Source: Diphasiastrum complanatum
Taxonomy: Eukaryota > Streptophyta > Lycopodiopsida > Lycopodiales > Lycopodiaceae
Reading direction: 5' to 3'
Length of the DNA: 64,000 nucleotides
Assembly: GCA_029204225.1 (NCBI GenBank)
Contig: CM055110.1
Span: 20,192,410-20,256,409 of the forward strand
Shown: in pieces, positions 1-12,194 of the stretch
How positions within the stretch are numbered: position 1 is the stretch's first letter
Layout of the letters: each line of letters opens with the position of its first letter
Program-made: the position numbers and the translations under genes
Notes under the pieces: generated by a model
Told to the model about the DNA's origin: nothing
Seen by the model: only the letters and a program-made list of their open reading frames with translations
Databases searched by the model: none

Positions 1-1
1 T

Positions 2-309
2 ATGTTCTATTCTGATGGACAGCCTCTAGAGATAGTACCATCTTACACATACCTGGGTGTTCTCTTTTCTGGCCCATTGCTTTCGTTTCGACCAGCTGCA
101 TTGGCTAGGCTCCGCAAGGGGCGCTCTGCTCTTGTTCAGATGGAGAGGTTTTCCTCTACTTATTATGTGCACGATCCAGACACACAATGTCGCCTCTTTT
201 CTTTGACTGTTTCTCCAGTGGCACTGTACTCAGCAGAGACATGGTGCCCAAGCTTATCTAGAGATACTTGGAGTGATATCTCGCGTTTACAGATTCACAT
301 GGTTGCCTC
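2..309 (+). pseudogene. LINE ORF2 C-terminal fragment
   Basis: The open frame from the window edge carries the post-RT region of a non-LTR retrotransposon. It contains SYTYLGVLFSG, followed by a region with DPDTQCRLF and SAETWCP. The same blocks occur in the same order in the much longer LINE near 59.1-59.4 kb (SYTYLGVLFT, DPATRCQLF, ASEIWLPG), so both copies belong to one family. The RT core lies off the left edge. Similarity stops abruptly at about 309, where LTR sequence begins, so this copy lacks the zinc-binding tail and 3' UTR. It is a dead fragment. Family assignment rests on my own comparison with the second copy inside this window. Confidence 0.75.
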
Positions 310-624
310 ATATAGAGCCAAAAGCAACCTGGGCACATAGCCATGCATACCCCTAAGTTCCCTATACATAGATTCACCTAGAATAGAGTCCTAAGCATGG
401 ACCAACTATTCATAGAATTGCTATTGATAACTCTACACATGCATACACTGTCTCATACCTTGTCTAAACTCCATTTAGTGTGTTCTAGGGGTCACAAGGA
501 TATTAGTTACTTTCGGGTCACATCCAGTATGGTGTGGCATAACTAACAGCTCGATTTACTGGAGTACCGTGTATCCAAGACTAGGAGTATTACTGAATCC
601 TACTTACTGGCCATGGACATAACA
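310..624 (-). repeat. Truncated 3' LTR of the LARD-like element
   Basis: It matches 6531-6836 almost base for base apart from scattered substitutions and a short indel. It lacks roughly the last 190 bp of the LTR seen in the right-hand copy. The break at 309/310 joins LINE sequence, and the six bases GCCTCA occur at the junction and also at the equivalent place in the intact LTR. That fits a deletion or end-joining event at microhomology. Confidence 0.75.
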
Positions 625-3600
625 TTTTTCCCTTCTTAAACTGCTTCTATCCTTAGAAGCTTTCTAAACAGGAAAGAATAACAGGAACAATTCTTTTACC
701 TTTAAATATCAACCTAGAAAATCATTATCCTTGGTCTAACTTTCACATCAAACAAGTACTCAGAGATAATCCTATTTTCCAAGTGATAAACTCTGCACTG
801 GAGTACAACTCAGGTTTGAAAAGTACACTAAGCGATAAATTTTCCATCTGGGTTACATTCACCACAAGTTAGTAACATCACCTTCATGTAAAGCACTTAC
901 ATGAAACACTGGGTGAAATAACCTAACTTAAGAGATTAAAGTTAAGGAAATAATAAAATAATTATAATTACAGTTTGAAATTATCCACAACTCTGACAGA
1001 TAATTCATAAACTTTCAAGTACAAATATCCTTAGAATCTAAATTCTAAGATATGATAATTCATTCAATTAGAATCTCTAGGAGAATCATTAAGATATAGA
1101 ATGATTAAAACTCAACTCTGAGTATCCCAGATACTCTTTTGAGTTAAATGCTCCTGTTTCTAGCACCAAATGCAAGAAAATAGCATTCATTCATCTTAAT
1201 AGACTTGTCTGTCTCCTATGATAACTGGAGATCCAATTCAAATGAAGGACTATACTCAAGCATCTGCAGACCATAAGTAGCAGAATAGTATTCACTAGAT
1301 AAATTAAATTCTCCACAAATAAAATTCTTATCTTGTGAGAATGTCTGTGAGATCCATAGGTTCTCAGTTAAAATATTGGAGTAGAGAGATTCAAAACACT
1401 GATTTAAATTCTTACTCAAATAATAGATCAAGAATTAATCATCACACTTAAGAATCATCACCATATCTTATAATCTTGTAACAATAATTAAGTATCTATT
1501 TATGATCCGTCAACCATTTAATATTTAGATTCATATGATTTGTCAATCATAATTTCCTAGAATCCAAAATCATACTTAATCATTTACAAAATACTGGAGT
1601 ATATGTCCAACATAACTCAGGAAAAGTAAGAGTCATTCCAAAATCTTTCCATTAAGAAAATGGATTTAGGAATACTTCCAAAACATGATTCTTTAACTGA
1701 AGTGCAAGATTCAAGTTCTATAAACAACTGGTAATTAAAGACTGAACGCATACCAAAATGACAATCATCTTCAACTACAAAACTTTAGATTACAATCTAA
1801 AATCAAATCTAGATATCCAAAGTCCTGCTGAATATCAATTCAGATATTATTCTTGGATTCATTATGATTTGTTATCCAATTAAGCTCTCTGGGATACAAT
1901 CACTAATAAGCTGAGTCTATTCCTTAACTAAGGAATACTCTATCCCAAGAATACTGTATCTCCAATGCACATAATTTCAACTGATGAACCAAATGATTCA
2001 CTAATCATGCATCTTACAAGCAATATAGATCAAAACCATCAGTTTCTGGTGAATCCACATCACACTGATCGTTTTACCAATTAACTTCATCCTGGAGTAA
2101 TAAACTACTCAAGTTAAATTGCCAATGATTCAGAAATCTCAAATGTCTAGGTGAAGAACTAATATAACACCACATTTAGATCCTTATCCAAATCATTTAT
2201 AAGTTAATCCATAAATCTTCCATACAAAGATTTGTTAACTCCGCAAGTATTTGTCAAAACAATACTTGATCATATGCTTATGTTCGCCGACTAGGTTAAG
2301 TGGCAGATTCCTCCAGAACCCACATATGTTACTCACATATCTCACTGAGATCTTGTAACTCTGCTACAAAATATTTTCTATTTCTCATGAGTAAATAACA
2401 TATCCGGAAAATCTCTGAGACAAATAAAATTCGCTCTCAGTAGTTTTCCAATTCAATTTCTTTTAATAACATAATTTCTTCCACTCAAACAACCCCTCTC
2501 CGATCCTAGTACTAAAACTAAGATTAGGTTGTTCAAATACAAAACTCTAAGACTTAATTTCTGATAAAACTTACTTCTATTCAATCAAAATGGAATTAGT
2601 AACTTTTGACCTTTTACTGTACTACTTATAGATAATGATTCAAATTCCAAACTTGTTCCAGATTGTCCACACAATCCTTAGAGAATTCCTCTTATTCGAA
2701 AAGTTCCAATAAGGCATCTTACTCTGAATCTATCCGAAATTACTTCCAGAAATAATCTCATTTCTATACCACAGCTGGTTCTTTTCCAAAAACTATGCAA
2801 ACACAGATTCCCCAATAGAAATTTATCCCACCACTTCACCCCTCCTTTTAAGAAAATTATCAATTTCAATAAAAGTTAACTGGAAAGATGATATATGAAA
2901 ATATCCAAACCCAAGAAAAGTCAGTAATAAGTGCTTCCACTAAAGGATTCACTTCATTACAAACAGGACTTCTCCTTCAAATATTTTCAATCTGAGTGAT
3001 AGAAGCTACTATTCCATCGAAATCCATTTATGTAACAGAGATATTCTAGTTTTAAAAATTTGAAACATTTTAACCTTAGAATTATCTGAATTCCAAGTCC
3101 ATTCCCACAAGTAGTAATTTATATGACATCAAAAGAATAACTTCATGCTGGAAAGAATCATATAAACAGTCTGATGTCTTATAAAAAATTATTAAAAAAA
3201 GTAAAGGATTAATTAAGAAAGCGAGAAATAGATTTGAGGGCCTCTGATTTTGTAAATAATGAGATACCACATTGGGATCTAGATTAAACCTCAAAAATTT
3301 CCCAAAATACCCCACATTTGACCGAATGGGTTTTTTTTTTCCCATATCGCGACTAGGTACTAAAACACACCATTGATCATCAGATCTTTACAATCCTAGA
3401 ATTTCCTTTCCAAAATTACTGATGTCCCATACCATCAGCTTTTCCTTCCAGAAAACCCTTTACCGCCTTATCTGATATTCTAGAGATCCATTGATCATCT
3501 AGCTGTCCTATAATCACTATACGATAATATCTCTTGTTCCCAAACACTGGAGAATCCATTTATTTGGATGACTAGCATGCCTATCAGATGGATACCACAA

Positions 3601-6322
3601 ATCCACATCTAATTATGTGACTTAAAGAAAAGAATTAACATGGTTCCACATTACATTCTGATCTTTTATGGTTAATGAATCAGCTTCAAATCCCCTACTG
3701 ATGCATCAAACCTAGGGACAAGCTTCTGTCAACTAACAGATCCAATGTAATCCACGTATCAGATTCCACTTCTAACATCACAATTAACATCCAAAACTGC
3801 GGATAACTCAATGGTTACAAAGATATCAGTTACGAATTCAACTGAATGAATTCTACCCAGGAATTAATAACCAGTATTAAGCAATTATTTACAGGGATTA
3901 CCAAAATCCTTACTGCGAAACACATTTTCCGATCACACTTACTACCTCTGATGTCCACTCTTCTTCCCTCCTTAGAATTTTCCGTTCCCTGAAAATCTAT
4001 TTCAGCTAAGGTACCAAGAAGACGTAACGACATTAGTAAATGTTTAAAAATTAATTACTGTAGGAAAAAGTCCAAAACAATTTCATTTTTGTCCTATACC
4101 TGGGCTAAATATCTGATATATCAAAAATCATTTACTAGTATGTGAAACAGTGCTAGTCTGATCTTTTGAATATAATTCACCATAGGATTTTACTGGAAAT
4201 AAATTCAGTTATGTAATTCCTATTATTACAAATTTTCCAATACAATTGGACTGTTTTTCTTTTTATTAACTAGTTTGACATTACTCCGTTAATATTGACA
4301 AAACCTATTTAAACATAGAATATGAAATTACATGAATGGAAATCCCACCAATAGGATTTCAGTAATTCTTGTACCGTATCCTGTCAGATTTACTGTCTAG
4401 ATAAAGAATACTATTGCCACTCATTCAATCTGGTCATTTCATATTGTTTGATGATTTTAATCAAATTTACCGAGTATCTTGCACAAACGTCCACTTGACT
4501 GATTTTTAGCGATCAACATCAATTAGAAAACTATCAGACAAGTAACTGATTTCAAATTTTTACTAAATTGAAATTCAACAAAAAAGGGAAAAATTCAAAT
4601 TTGAACTTTCAACCTGGGAGTTCCCAACTCCAAAAGTTAAAAGAATGACAGTGCAGTAAAACCTGTCGGCAATTTCATTGCGGTGCTCTTTTGTCAATTT
4701 TAACTTATCTATCACCGGGAAATTATTTAGACTTAGTGAAAACACTGTGACCAAGTCTGACTGATAAACTCAGTTTAATCAATTCACTAATCTAAACTGA
4801 TTCCATAGATAACGAAAAAATGACCGAACTTTTGATTTTTAACTCAATTTTTGCTTTATTTTACGTAATTCGAAAATTGACGAAAATACTGTTAGTACAA
4901 AAGGCAATCGAAATCGAAAACATGCAAAGCACACTACATCAGTCACAAACGTCATTACGGAATGTTTTACGTAAACTTCAGTTTTACAGAATTCTCAAAT
5001 CAATTGTAAATCCCTCATGCAAGTCAGAATCACTCTGAGAATCAACATGCAACTAATTCATGCAAGCACAGTACTACAAATTAGGGAAATGACTGGCATG
5101 CAATCAGTACAATTCCAAATTTTGCCAATTTTACTCACAAAACTGCAAAATTTCAAATGATCATAACTTTGGCTACAAGACACCAAATTGGGTGTAGTAA
5201 AGCTCAGTACAGAGGGAGACCAAGTGAACAAGATGCTTGCCACATCAGCCTGCCACCTAGGCTTCACACATGCGAGATAAGAGTGCCATAAAATCTGTAG
5301 TAGGGCGCATTTCCACAAGACAAAATCATGCAAAAACGTGCAAACACCCATCCTAGCCCAAAATTGATGCTACCAACAGTCTTAAACAATCAATTAGACT
5401 TCCATGAAGCATTCATACTGATCCTAAGATGCCGTATAGGCTGAGAATGAAGATTTCTTGATTTGTAGAAGTCAAAATAGCTTCAAACTTGATGGAGATG
5501 GTGCATAAGCCACCAGCCATCATTTTACAGGTCTGATAGCTTGTTGGGAAGGTTAAAAGGAATGTAAATAGTTCCAGAATGATCTCCTTATGGATTTGGA
5601 GAGATCCATCCCCCAAAAATCACCAAAAACAGTCATTCTTTGAACTTTTTTTACTTCCTACAAGTTCAATTGCTAGAATTCTTGGTTCTAACTTCAGAGA
5701 AAGCTTCAAAAGACGTTGGTCCACCTTTTTACAAGCTCTACATGGTGTTTTACAGCCACCTACTATCCAACTTTATGAAAAAACAAGAAAAAATGATGTT
5801 TTTTGACTATTTTCCGGTTTTTTCATCACAATAACGTAGAAATTCATGACCTACAACTCTTTCTCTAACACATGCAAACCAATTTACAGAATTATAATCA
5901 TCTAATTGGTCTGATCTTGCTGGATTTTGGTTCTTACTATCTATTTTGTGCCGAAAAGCATGAAAAACCAAGCAATTTTGACCAAAACATAGCCTAGATT
6001 CATAAATCATTGGAGAGAACCAGCATGCATCATTAATTTCATCATTACTGAACCAAGTACACTTGCTGGAAAATTCAGATCTACCAAAGATTTGATCTAC
6101 ACAAGAAAAAGCTCCAAAAAAAAATTGGCCTTCAAGGACAATTCTCCCTAAAACCACAAAGAATCCCAAGAGTAATGGATCTTAGCAACATGCAAATTAA
6201 AGCCGGGATAGTACACCCACTTGCACCCTTGCTATCCACCTTGGAAGAGAATTCCAATGATCCAATCTGAAATTTCGACGAAAGGTAGCCCTTCTCCATG
6301 TTCTCCAATCTTTGTAAGCCTT

Positions 6323-6334
6323 GCTCTGATACCA
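6323..6334 (-). other. Primer-binding site, initiator-tRNA-Met type
   Basis: On the minus strand it reads TGGTATCAGAGC, complementary to the 3' end of plant initiator tRNA-Met. It lies directly inside the LTR and sets the orientation of the element. Confidence 0.75.
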
Positions 6335-6836
6335 ATATAAGGGAAGCTCCCTAAGATCCTGCTTACAATGGAAAACACACTATGGAGCAACCACCCAACC
6401 AAGTAGAAGCAAACAATCAACTCTAGAAGCTTCACCCCCAAGCCAAGGAATAAGAAGCATGAAGGTAGAGTGAAACCCTGGCAATGAATCAATGACCACA
6501 ATGAGGAGTAGGGCGAGTTTGGCCTCAATATATAGAGCCAAAAGCAACCTGGGCACATAGCCATGCATAGCCCTAACTTCCCTATACATAGATTCACCTA
6601 GAATAGAGTCCTCAGCATGGACCAACTATTCATAAAATTGCTATTGATAACTCTACACATGCATACACTGTCTCATACCTTGTCTAAACTCCATTTAGTG
6701 TGTTTTGGGCCTCACAAGGATATTAGTTACTTTCGGGTCACATCCAGTATGACGTGGCATAACTAACAGCTTGATTTACTGGAGTACCGTGTATCCAAGA
6801 GTATACTGAATCCTACTTACTGGCCATGGACATAAC
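6335..6836 (-). repeat. 5' LTR of the LARD-like element
   Basis: This is the longer LTR copy, about 500 bp. It runs on the minus strand from TTATGTCCATGG at 6836 to just before the primer site at 6334. The first bases (expected TG) are altered at the junction with the neighbouring gypsy pol at 6837, so the outer edge is damaged. Confidence 0.65.
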
Positions 6837-9070
6837 GATGGGTCCCCGTCATATTCGTTTACGTGTCGGTATTGTTGGACGCGAATATATCGCTCTAGCA
6901 CTCAGTCTTTTCTTAGCCAATCTGTTTCTTCTCACATCCATAGCCCCACACTTCCTGTTACGCCTCCTTTGCGTGTTGAGGTCGCTAGTTCTCATTCTCT
7001 TCAGAGCACTTCTATGTTCCATCTTATTCCTTATCAGATTGGAACTTTTTCTGGTCAAGCTGACTTTTATGTCCTTCCTCTTGAGCATTATGACCTGATC
7101 CTCGGAGCAGACTGGTTTGCTTCTTTGAGGGAAGTTACTATTAATCTTACTGCCCAGCGTATTTCTGTTTTAGTCGAAAAAATTCCCTATACGTTCATTG
7201 GTATTGATTCTTCTGCAGACTATTCACCTATTTCTGATAAGCAGTTTGTTCGTAGCCTTCCTAAGGCACATTGTGCCGCGCTTTATGCGTTATGTTGGCT
7301 ACTTCTCCGGCCCCTGTTACGTTATTGCCACCTGTTATTTCTGATATACTGACGACATACACTTCTGTGTTTGTTGAGCCTTCTACGTTACCTCCATTAC
7401 GATTTATCAATCATCGCATTGATCTCATTCTAGGCACCCATCTGCCTTCTCGAGCACCTTATCGTATGTTCCACTTTGAACAAGCCAAGGTCCAGCATCA
7501 AGTTTCCGATCTATTACAGCAAGGCCTCATCGTTCCTAGTCAGTCCTTTTGGAGCTCCTATTTTACTGGTCAATAAGAAAGACGACACTAAGCGCCTACG
7601 TATTGATTATCGTGCTCTTAATCGTCTTACTATTCGTAATCAATACCCCATGCCTCACATGGATGATTTATTTGACAACTTGGGTAAAGCTCAAATCTTT
7701 TCTAAGATCGACTTGCGATCCGGTTACCATCAGATTCGTATTCACCCTAGCGATGAGTTTAAGACCGCTTTTCGTACTTCTACAGGTCTCTATGAGTTTC
7801 GAGTCTTACCTTTTGGTGTCACCAATGGCCCTCCTACCTTTCAAAACGTTATGAATAATATTTTTCGGCCCTTGCTTTGTAGTTGTGTCCTTGTTTATTT
7901 TGACGATACTCTGTTTACAGTTTCGATATGTCATCTCATGTTGCCCATTTATGTGCTGTATTTCAAATTCTTGTGGAACATCAGCTTTATGCTAAACGGT
8001 CTAAATGTACTTTTGTCGTTTCCTCTATCGATTTTCTGGGTTTCATTGTTAGTAACAGCACCATTTCCCTTGATCCTTCTAAACTTCGTGCTATCCTTCA
8101 GTGGCCCATCCCTACCGATGTTCACACCGTTCGTATGTTATTTTCTTCCTCGCTACACATCTGCGTAAGCCTGTCCCCCATTTTGCTACTGTGGCTCATC
8201 CGCTTCATTCCTTACTTCGTAAGGGTGCTAAGTTTGATTGGACCCCTTTATGTCAAGAAGCTTTTACTAAGCTTCAAAGTATCCTTGCTTCTGCTCCTGT
8301 TCTTGCTTTACCCGATTTTAGCAAGCGTTTTAAACTTATGCCAGTGTTGTCGGTGTTGGGGCCCTTTTACGTCAAGATTCTTATGTTATTGCTTACGAAT
8401 CCTGTCGTTTACGTTCCTATGAGACACGTTATTCTACTCACGAAAAGGAACTCTTAGCTATCATTCATGGCACAACTAAGTGGAGCCATTATCTTCAGCC
8501 TTCAGCTTTTGATTTATACACGGATCATCAGTCTTTACGATATCTTGAGACTCAAAAGCAGCTTAGCGATCGACAGTTTCATTGGCTGCAATTTTTACAG
8601 CGTTTCCATTATCAGTTACAATATCACTTACTAATTCTCGTAATTCTATTGTACAGGCACAACAACGTTTGGCGCGAGCTCAACATCGTTATAAGTCCTT
8701 GACTGATAGTCATAGGTCTTTTATAGAGTTTATTGAGGGCCAGTCTGTTTATCTTCGTCTTTCATTTGCACGTCATACGTTTGTTCAAGGTCATTCTATT
8801 ATTGAAAAATTGTCTGCTCATTATTATGGTCCTTTTGTGATTGTCGAGAAGCTTAGCCCTGTTACTGACCGTTTACAGTTACCTATTACTACACATGCTT
8901 TTGATATTTTTCATGTTAGTCTACTACATTCGTCTCTTTTTCCCGGTGAGCCATGTGATTTGTCATTTCCTAGTGACCCAGAACTTTTTCCATTTTTACC
9001 TGCTGCTATTTTGCAAGTTCGAGTCCTTTTGCGTCGTCGTCGTCGAATTATGAAATTGTTAGTAAAATGA
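6837..9070 (+). pseudogene. Ty3/gypsy pol remnant (PR-RT-RNase H, integrase core lost)
   Basis: Several frames, in order, carry gypsy pol. There is a retropepsin C-terminal part (LILGADWF, about 7.10 kb), then the RT palm ([42 protein letters not shown], about 7.59-7.85 kb). The catalytic motif reads VYFDDTLF instead of the usual Y/F-L-D-D. RNase H blocks (HEKELLAIIHG, YTDHQSLRYL) lie near 8.44-8.55 kb. The text then jumps to the integrase C-terminal region (AQQRLARAQHRYKS, GPFVIVEKLSPVT, FHVSLLH), so the HHCC and DDE parts are deleted. A chromodomain-like end (DDRPIDEATWES) follows a TGA at 9068-9070 where tryptophan is expected. The 5' end is cut by the LARD LTR at 6836. Frameshifts and stops make it non-functional. 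Confidence 0.85.
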
Positions 9071-9633
9071 GACGATCGTCCAATTGATGAGGCTACTTGG
9101 GAGTCTTTCGATGTTTTTGCATACTCATCTTTATTGCAGGAACAGGCTCGCTCTCTTCATGCATTAGTACACGGCACTATGGCTTCGTCACCTGTTGATG
9201 CACCACTTTATGCCCCTGTTGTTGCAGTTGTTGATCCACATCTTGCTGATGCTCCTGATGCAGTTCCTGATTCACATTTGGTGTTGTTGTACCTCCTGCT
9301 GACTTGCCTAATATTGATGGCTCCGATGCTCTTGCTACTCCAGCTATTGATTCTCCATCACTTGTTGATGATGATACCTTAGTTGCCCGACAACCGCCGC
9401 TGCTTACATATTGATCCAACCTTAGCAACTACTAGAATTGAGATAAAAATCTCTTAGCTTCATTGTACTAAAAGTGGTTTTCCGCGGCTGTAGGGGATTC
9501 GGCTATTGGACTGACACCACTAGCACGAAATGTATAACCTAGGAAAGAAAACGACAATACAGCGGTACTAAAGTAGCTCTAGTAGTTAAGATATTTCAGC
9601 ACACATTGAGGGCAATGTTTTAGATGGAGGGAG
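9071..9633 (+). other. 3' internal region of the gypsy remnant with polypurine tract
   Basis: After the chromodomain-like end, the frame continues as a low-complexity Val/Asp/Ala/Pro-rich tail (about 9.13-9.30 kb) and then becomes non-coding. It ends in the purine tract GATGGAGGGAG (9623-9633) just before an LTR start, the standard layout at the 3' end of a gypsy element. Confidence 0.6.
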
Positions 9634-9980
9634 TGTTATGGACATACATTATAGTCCATCCTTCTCTATTTTTTGACAGTATTTTTGGACACGCGGTTAT
9701 ATTACATGTGACAAGCCTAGAAACACCATTTACATGGTTTTCTAATTTTGGCCCTAATTTTTTAATTTCACCTTCCCACCAATTCTATTTAAAGGGAGGT
9801 AGATTTTGTCCATTATAAATAGCCACTAAGGCTCGTCATTTAGTAGCTTTGATTATTTTGAGTCTTGGGCTTCTTGTAGGGTAGTTGTACTATTTGGAGA
9901 TCTGCCTAAACTGTCGGCGGCCATTAATATTCATACAGTTTCTTAGTTGGAGAATGCTTTGAGATTGCTTTTTGCTGTCT
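9634..9980 (+). repeat. 3' LTR of the gypsy remnant (right end uncertain)
   Basis: It starts TGTTATGGACATAC directly after a polypurine tract, and a TATA box (TATAAATAG) lies at about 9814, where an LTR promoter is expected. No second copy is present to fix the 3' boundary, so the end is only a guess. Confidence 0.5.
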
Positions 9981-10540
9981 TTTATGCATCATTGATATCA
10001 AAATCTATGAATTTGTTCATAACATTAAGCAGTCAACCTTTTTGTCTAACTGAGTAGTCAGCCCCTTTGACCATTATGAGTACTTCGTCCTTTTTTTGTA
10101 CCACTCTAGCTATTGACTACTCTCTTGGTTGACTTCTTTTACAATGACCAAGCTAAATCCATATGAGTTGTTGGGAACTCGACCTATAAAATCAGGCTAC
10201 AAATAAAATATTAGTATAAAGAATATGCCTATATTTTTGCATCATTCAGATAGCAAGAGCATTATTGCTAAAAACGTGGGAAAGTTAGAGAATAATGGTC
10301 CTAAATGGAGCTTGAGACATGGTTTCCTTCCTAATTATAACAAATTCTAGGACTGGGAGGTCAAGACACTAAAATTTCGACACCATAGGCATTAATTTCT
10401 AGATACCATGGATTTGCAGAGGAAAAGTTCGACTTAGAGTAAAGTGATTGACTTCACTGATGTTTCCTCTAATGTTGGGATGAAAAGCTTCAAATATCCT
10501 GTGAACATTAGAGGTTCTGGCTCCTACTCAAATTTATGTC
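9981..10540. other. No recognisable feature
   Basis: AT-rich sequence with no coherent open frame, no motif of a known element and no obvious repeat. It could include the end of the upstream LTR. Confidence 0.4.
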
Positions 10541-10786
10541 ATTTACTCTAAAGCTAACTCTAGCTCAACTTGTCTTATTACACTAATCACAAATGTGGAC
10601 TTCTTAAGAAGTAACCAAATCCTTGATGTGGTGAAAAAAAAAAACGAAGTGTGAGAATTGTCCTGCGGATGAAGACAAACGCCAGAAAAGGGATTGCAAA
10701 ATAACCAACCATTCATCCATCGTTTAGTAGAAATCAAGCCAAAAGAACCAGAAAGCGAAACAGAAAGAGAATTATATAATACATAC

Positions 10787-10936
10787 TCGAGACGGGGAGG
10801 TGTCACGGAGAAGGTGAAGGAGATTGGTTGCTGATTGTATGCAACGCGTGGTGCACTCGACAGCAGCGGCTTTCAGCGGAGCGCTATCTGGGATCGGACC
10901 AACCCTCCTGCTGCTGCTTCCTCCTCCTAACATCAT
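10787..10936 (-). CDS. Candidate first exon of an unknown gene (50 codons)
   Basis: On the minus strand a tandem ATG (10936-10931) opens a 50-codon frame. It begins MMLGGGSSSRRVGPIPDSAP and contains LKAAAVECTTRCIQSATNLL. It stops exactly in phase at a GTATGT donor (10786-10781). The stretch is GC-rich in an AT-rich setting, and the sequence upstream of the ATG holds two long CT tracts (as read on this strand), as is common in plant 5' UTRs. A possible acceptor (CCGCAG) lies near 10.67 kb, but the frame after it is unconvincing. I do not recognise the protein. It could be the decapitated start of a host gene, a gene fragment carried by a transposon, or chance. Confidence 0.35.
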
Positions 10937-11000
10937 TACGTAATTGCGTATGTTTCTTCTTTTAAAGATGAAACTGCTGCAGCCTGCGTAAGACTCCTGC

Positions 11001-11020
11001 GAGAGAGAGAGAGAGAGAGA
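11001..11020 (+). repeat. GA microsatellite
   Basis: Ten uninterrupted GA dinucleotides. Confidence 0.95.
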
Positions 11021-11069
11021 ACCTGCACCCTATGCGTAGAGAGATACACAGAGAGGTCTATTGGCTGCG

Positions 11070-11071
<2 letters not shown>

Positions 11072-11105
<34 letters not shown>
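11072..11105 (+). repeat. GA microsatellite
   Basis: About seventeen GA dinucleotides. With the tract at 11001 it lies upstream of the candidate minus-strand exon at 10936. Confidence 0.95.
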
Positions 11106-11109
<4 letters not shown>

Positions 11110-11870
11110 ACCTCTGGTACTGCCTGGCTACGTACATAGAGAGGGAGACACGGATAGATGGGGGATGGTTTATATGGAGTTGTCCCAACTCCAACAAACT
11201 CATTTTTGGATATTTCAAAGACAGTTTCATGTAATTGTTTTTTTTTTTTTTTATCGTGAGCGCACTTTATTGGCTCATGTTACAGGGCTTAGATCCCCGA
11301 CAAAAGGATATTCCATATCACATGCCTTATGAAAATTTTCTAAGCGAAATAGGATCATGGTTCTCCAAGAGATAAAGCAAAGAGAATTCGATTGAAGCTG
11401 TTAAATTGAAACGTTTGTACTCAAATTACATCACAAGGAAAGAGGAGACTCTTGTCTTAAGATGAGAGAATTTATTTTTTAAGTGGTAACCCTATAAGAA
11501 AATGGACTCTTTTATATAGCTAGAAATTGGCCTCATCCTTATTCTTTCTGTAACCTCATATCTGGGCTTCATTTCTAATAATCTTTGCATTCAGTGGATG
11601 CCATTGAAATCAATCAGTAGATATTTATGTCATCACATTTTTTATAGACTCACCAAATTCCACTCAAACAAAATTAGATTTATTGTGTCCATTTTTACAA
11701 GGCCACTCTTGGATTTGCTTATATAAAGTAGAAACCACAAATTTGTTGGCCTTACATTTTGCATAGTCAATACTGTGTGTTGAGGTCGGTCAATGGAGAA
11801 TGAAAAAAAGGCAACCTTAAAGGCCAATAGGTTGTGATGGTCTTTACCTTGAAGATTTAGGGTTTTTGAG
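11106..11870. other. No recognisable feature; short poly(T) tract
   Basis: Contains a run of T near 11.24 kb and otherwise unremarkable AT-rich sequence. No coherent frame or element signature was seen. Confidence 0.4.
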
Positions 11871-11924
11871 ATGCCTCAAATGTCAAAAATGGTGAACTCC
11901 TGCAACTTTGTCACAGCACGAACA

Positions 11925-12055
11925 AGACACGAAGGTCGAACAAGAACGATTCGCGACAGTCGAACGAGAACGATTCGTGACATTCAACGTGTCTTTGACT
12001 CGAAGCACGAACGATTCGTGAATCAATCGCTAATCGCAAACACACCTCCAGAACC
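11925..12055 (+). repeat. Degenerate short repeat patch around ACGATTCGTGA
   Basis: The string GAACGATTCGYGA recurs three times (near 11,944, 11,969 and 12,007) with variable spacers, embedded in CGAA-rich sequence. A 107-codon open frame covers the patch (11871-12194), but its arginine- and threonine-rich translation merely reflects the repeat. I do not regard it as a gene. Confidence 0.6.
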
Positions 12056-12194
12056 GCAAACCGCAAAAGGGACGCGAAACGAAAAGTACGCAAAGAAACG
12101 AAAAGAACGAAAGCAAACGGGTGATTACGAATCAAACGAAGAAAAATCTTTCGCGCTGCCAGCTGGCAACTCAACGGGCTTCACGCCCAGCTGA

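Larger units (their letters stand above)
310..6836 (-). mobile_element. LARD-like LTR retrotransposon without gag or pol
   Basis: About 310 bp are shared in direct orientation by the two ends (311-624 and 6531-6836). On the minus strand the right copy is followed by TGGTATCAGAGC (6334-6323), the usual initiator-tRNA-Met primer site. The left copy is preceded by a purine tract AAGAAGGGAAAAA (637-625) and starts TGTTATG. These signs define a minus-strand LTR element with its 5' LTR on the right. The 5.7-kb interior is AT-rich and has no open frame resembling gag, protease, RT or integrase on either strand; short ORFs are random. This fits a large retrotransposon derivative (LARD), mobilised in trans. 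A very decayed autonomous element is the alternative. Confidence 0.7.

Noticed and set aside
6232-6625. Overlapping minus-strand ORFs of 81-121 codons at the LARD 5' LTR
   Set aside because: They cross the LTR and primer site and have no protein-family similarity; chance frames.
11871-12194. 107-codon Arg/Thr/Lys-rich frame
   Set aside because: Composition mirrors the short CGAA/GATTCG repeats; no homologous motif seen.
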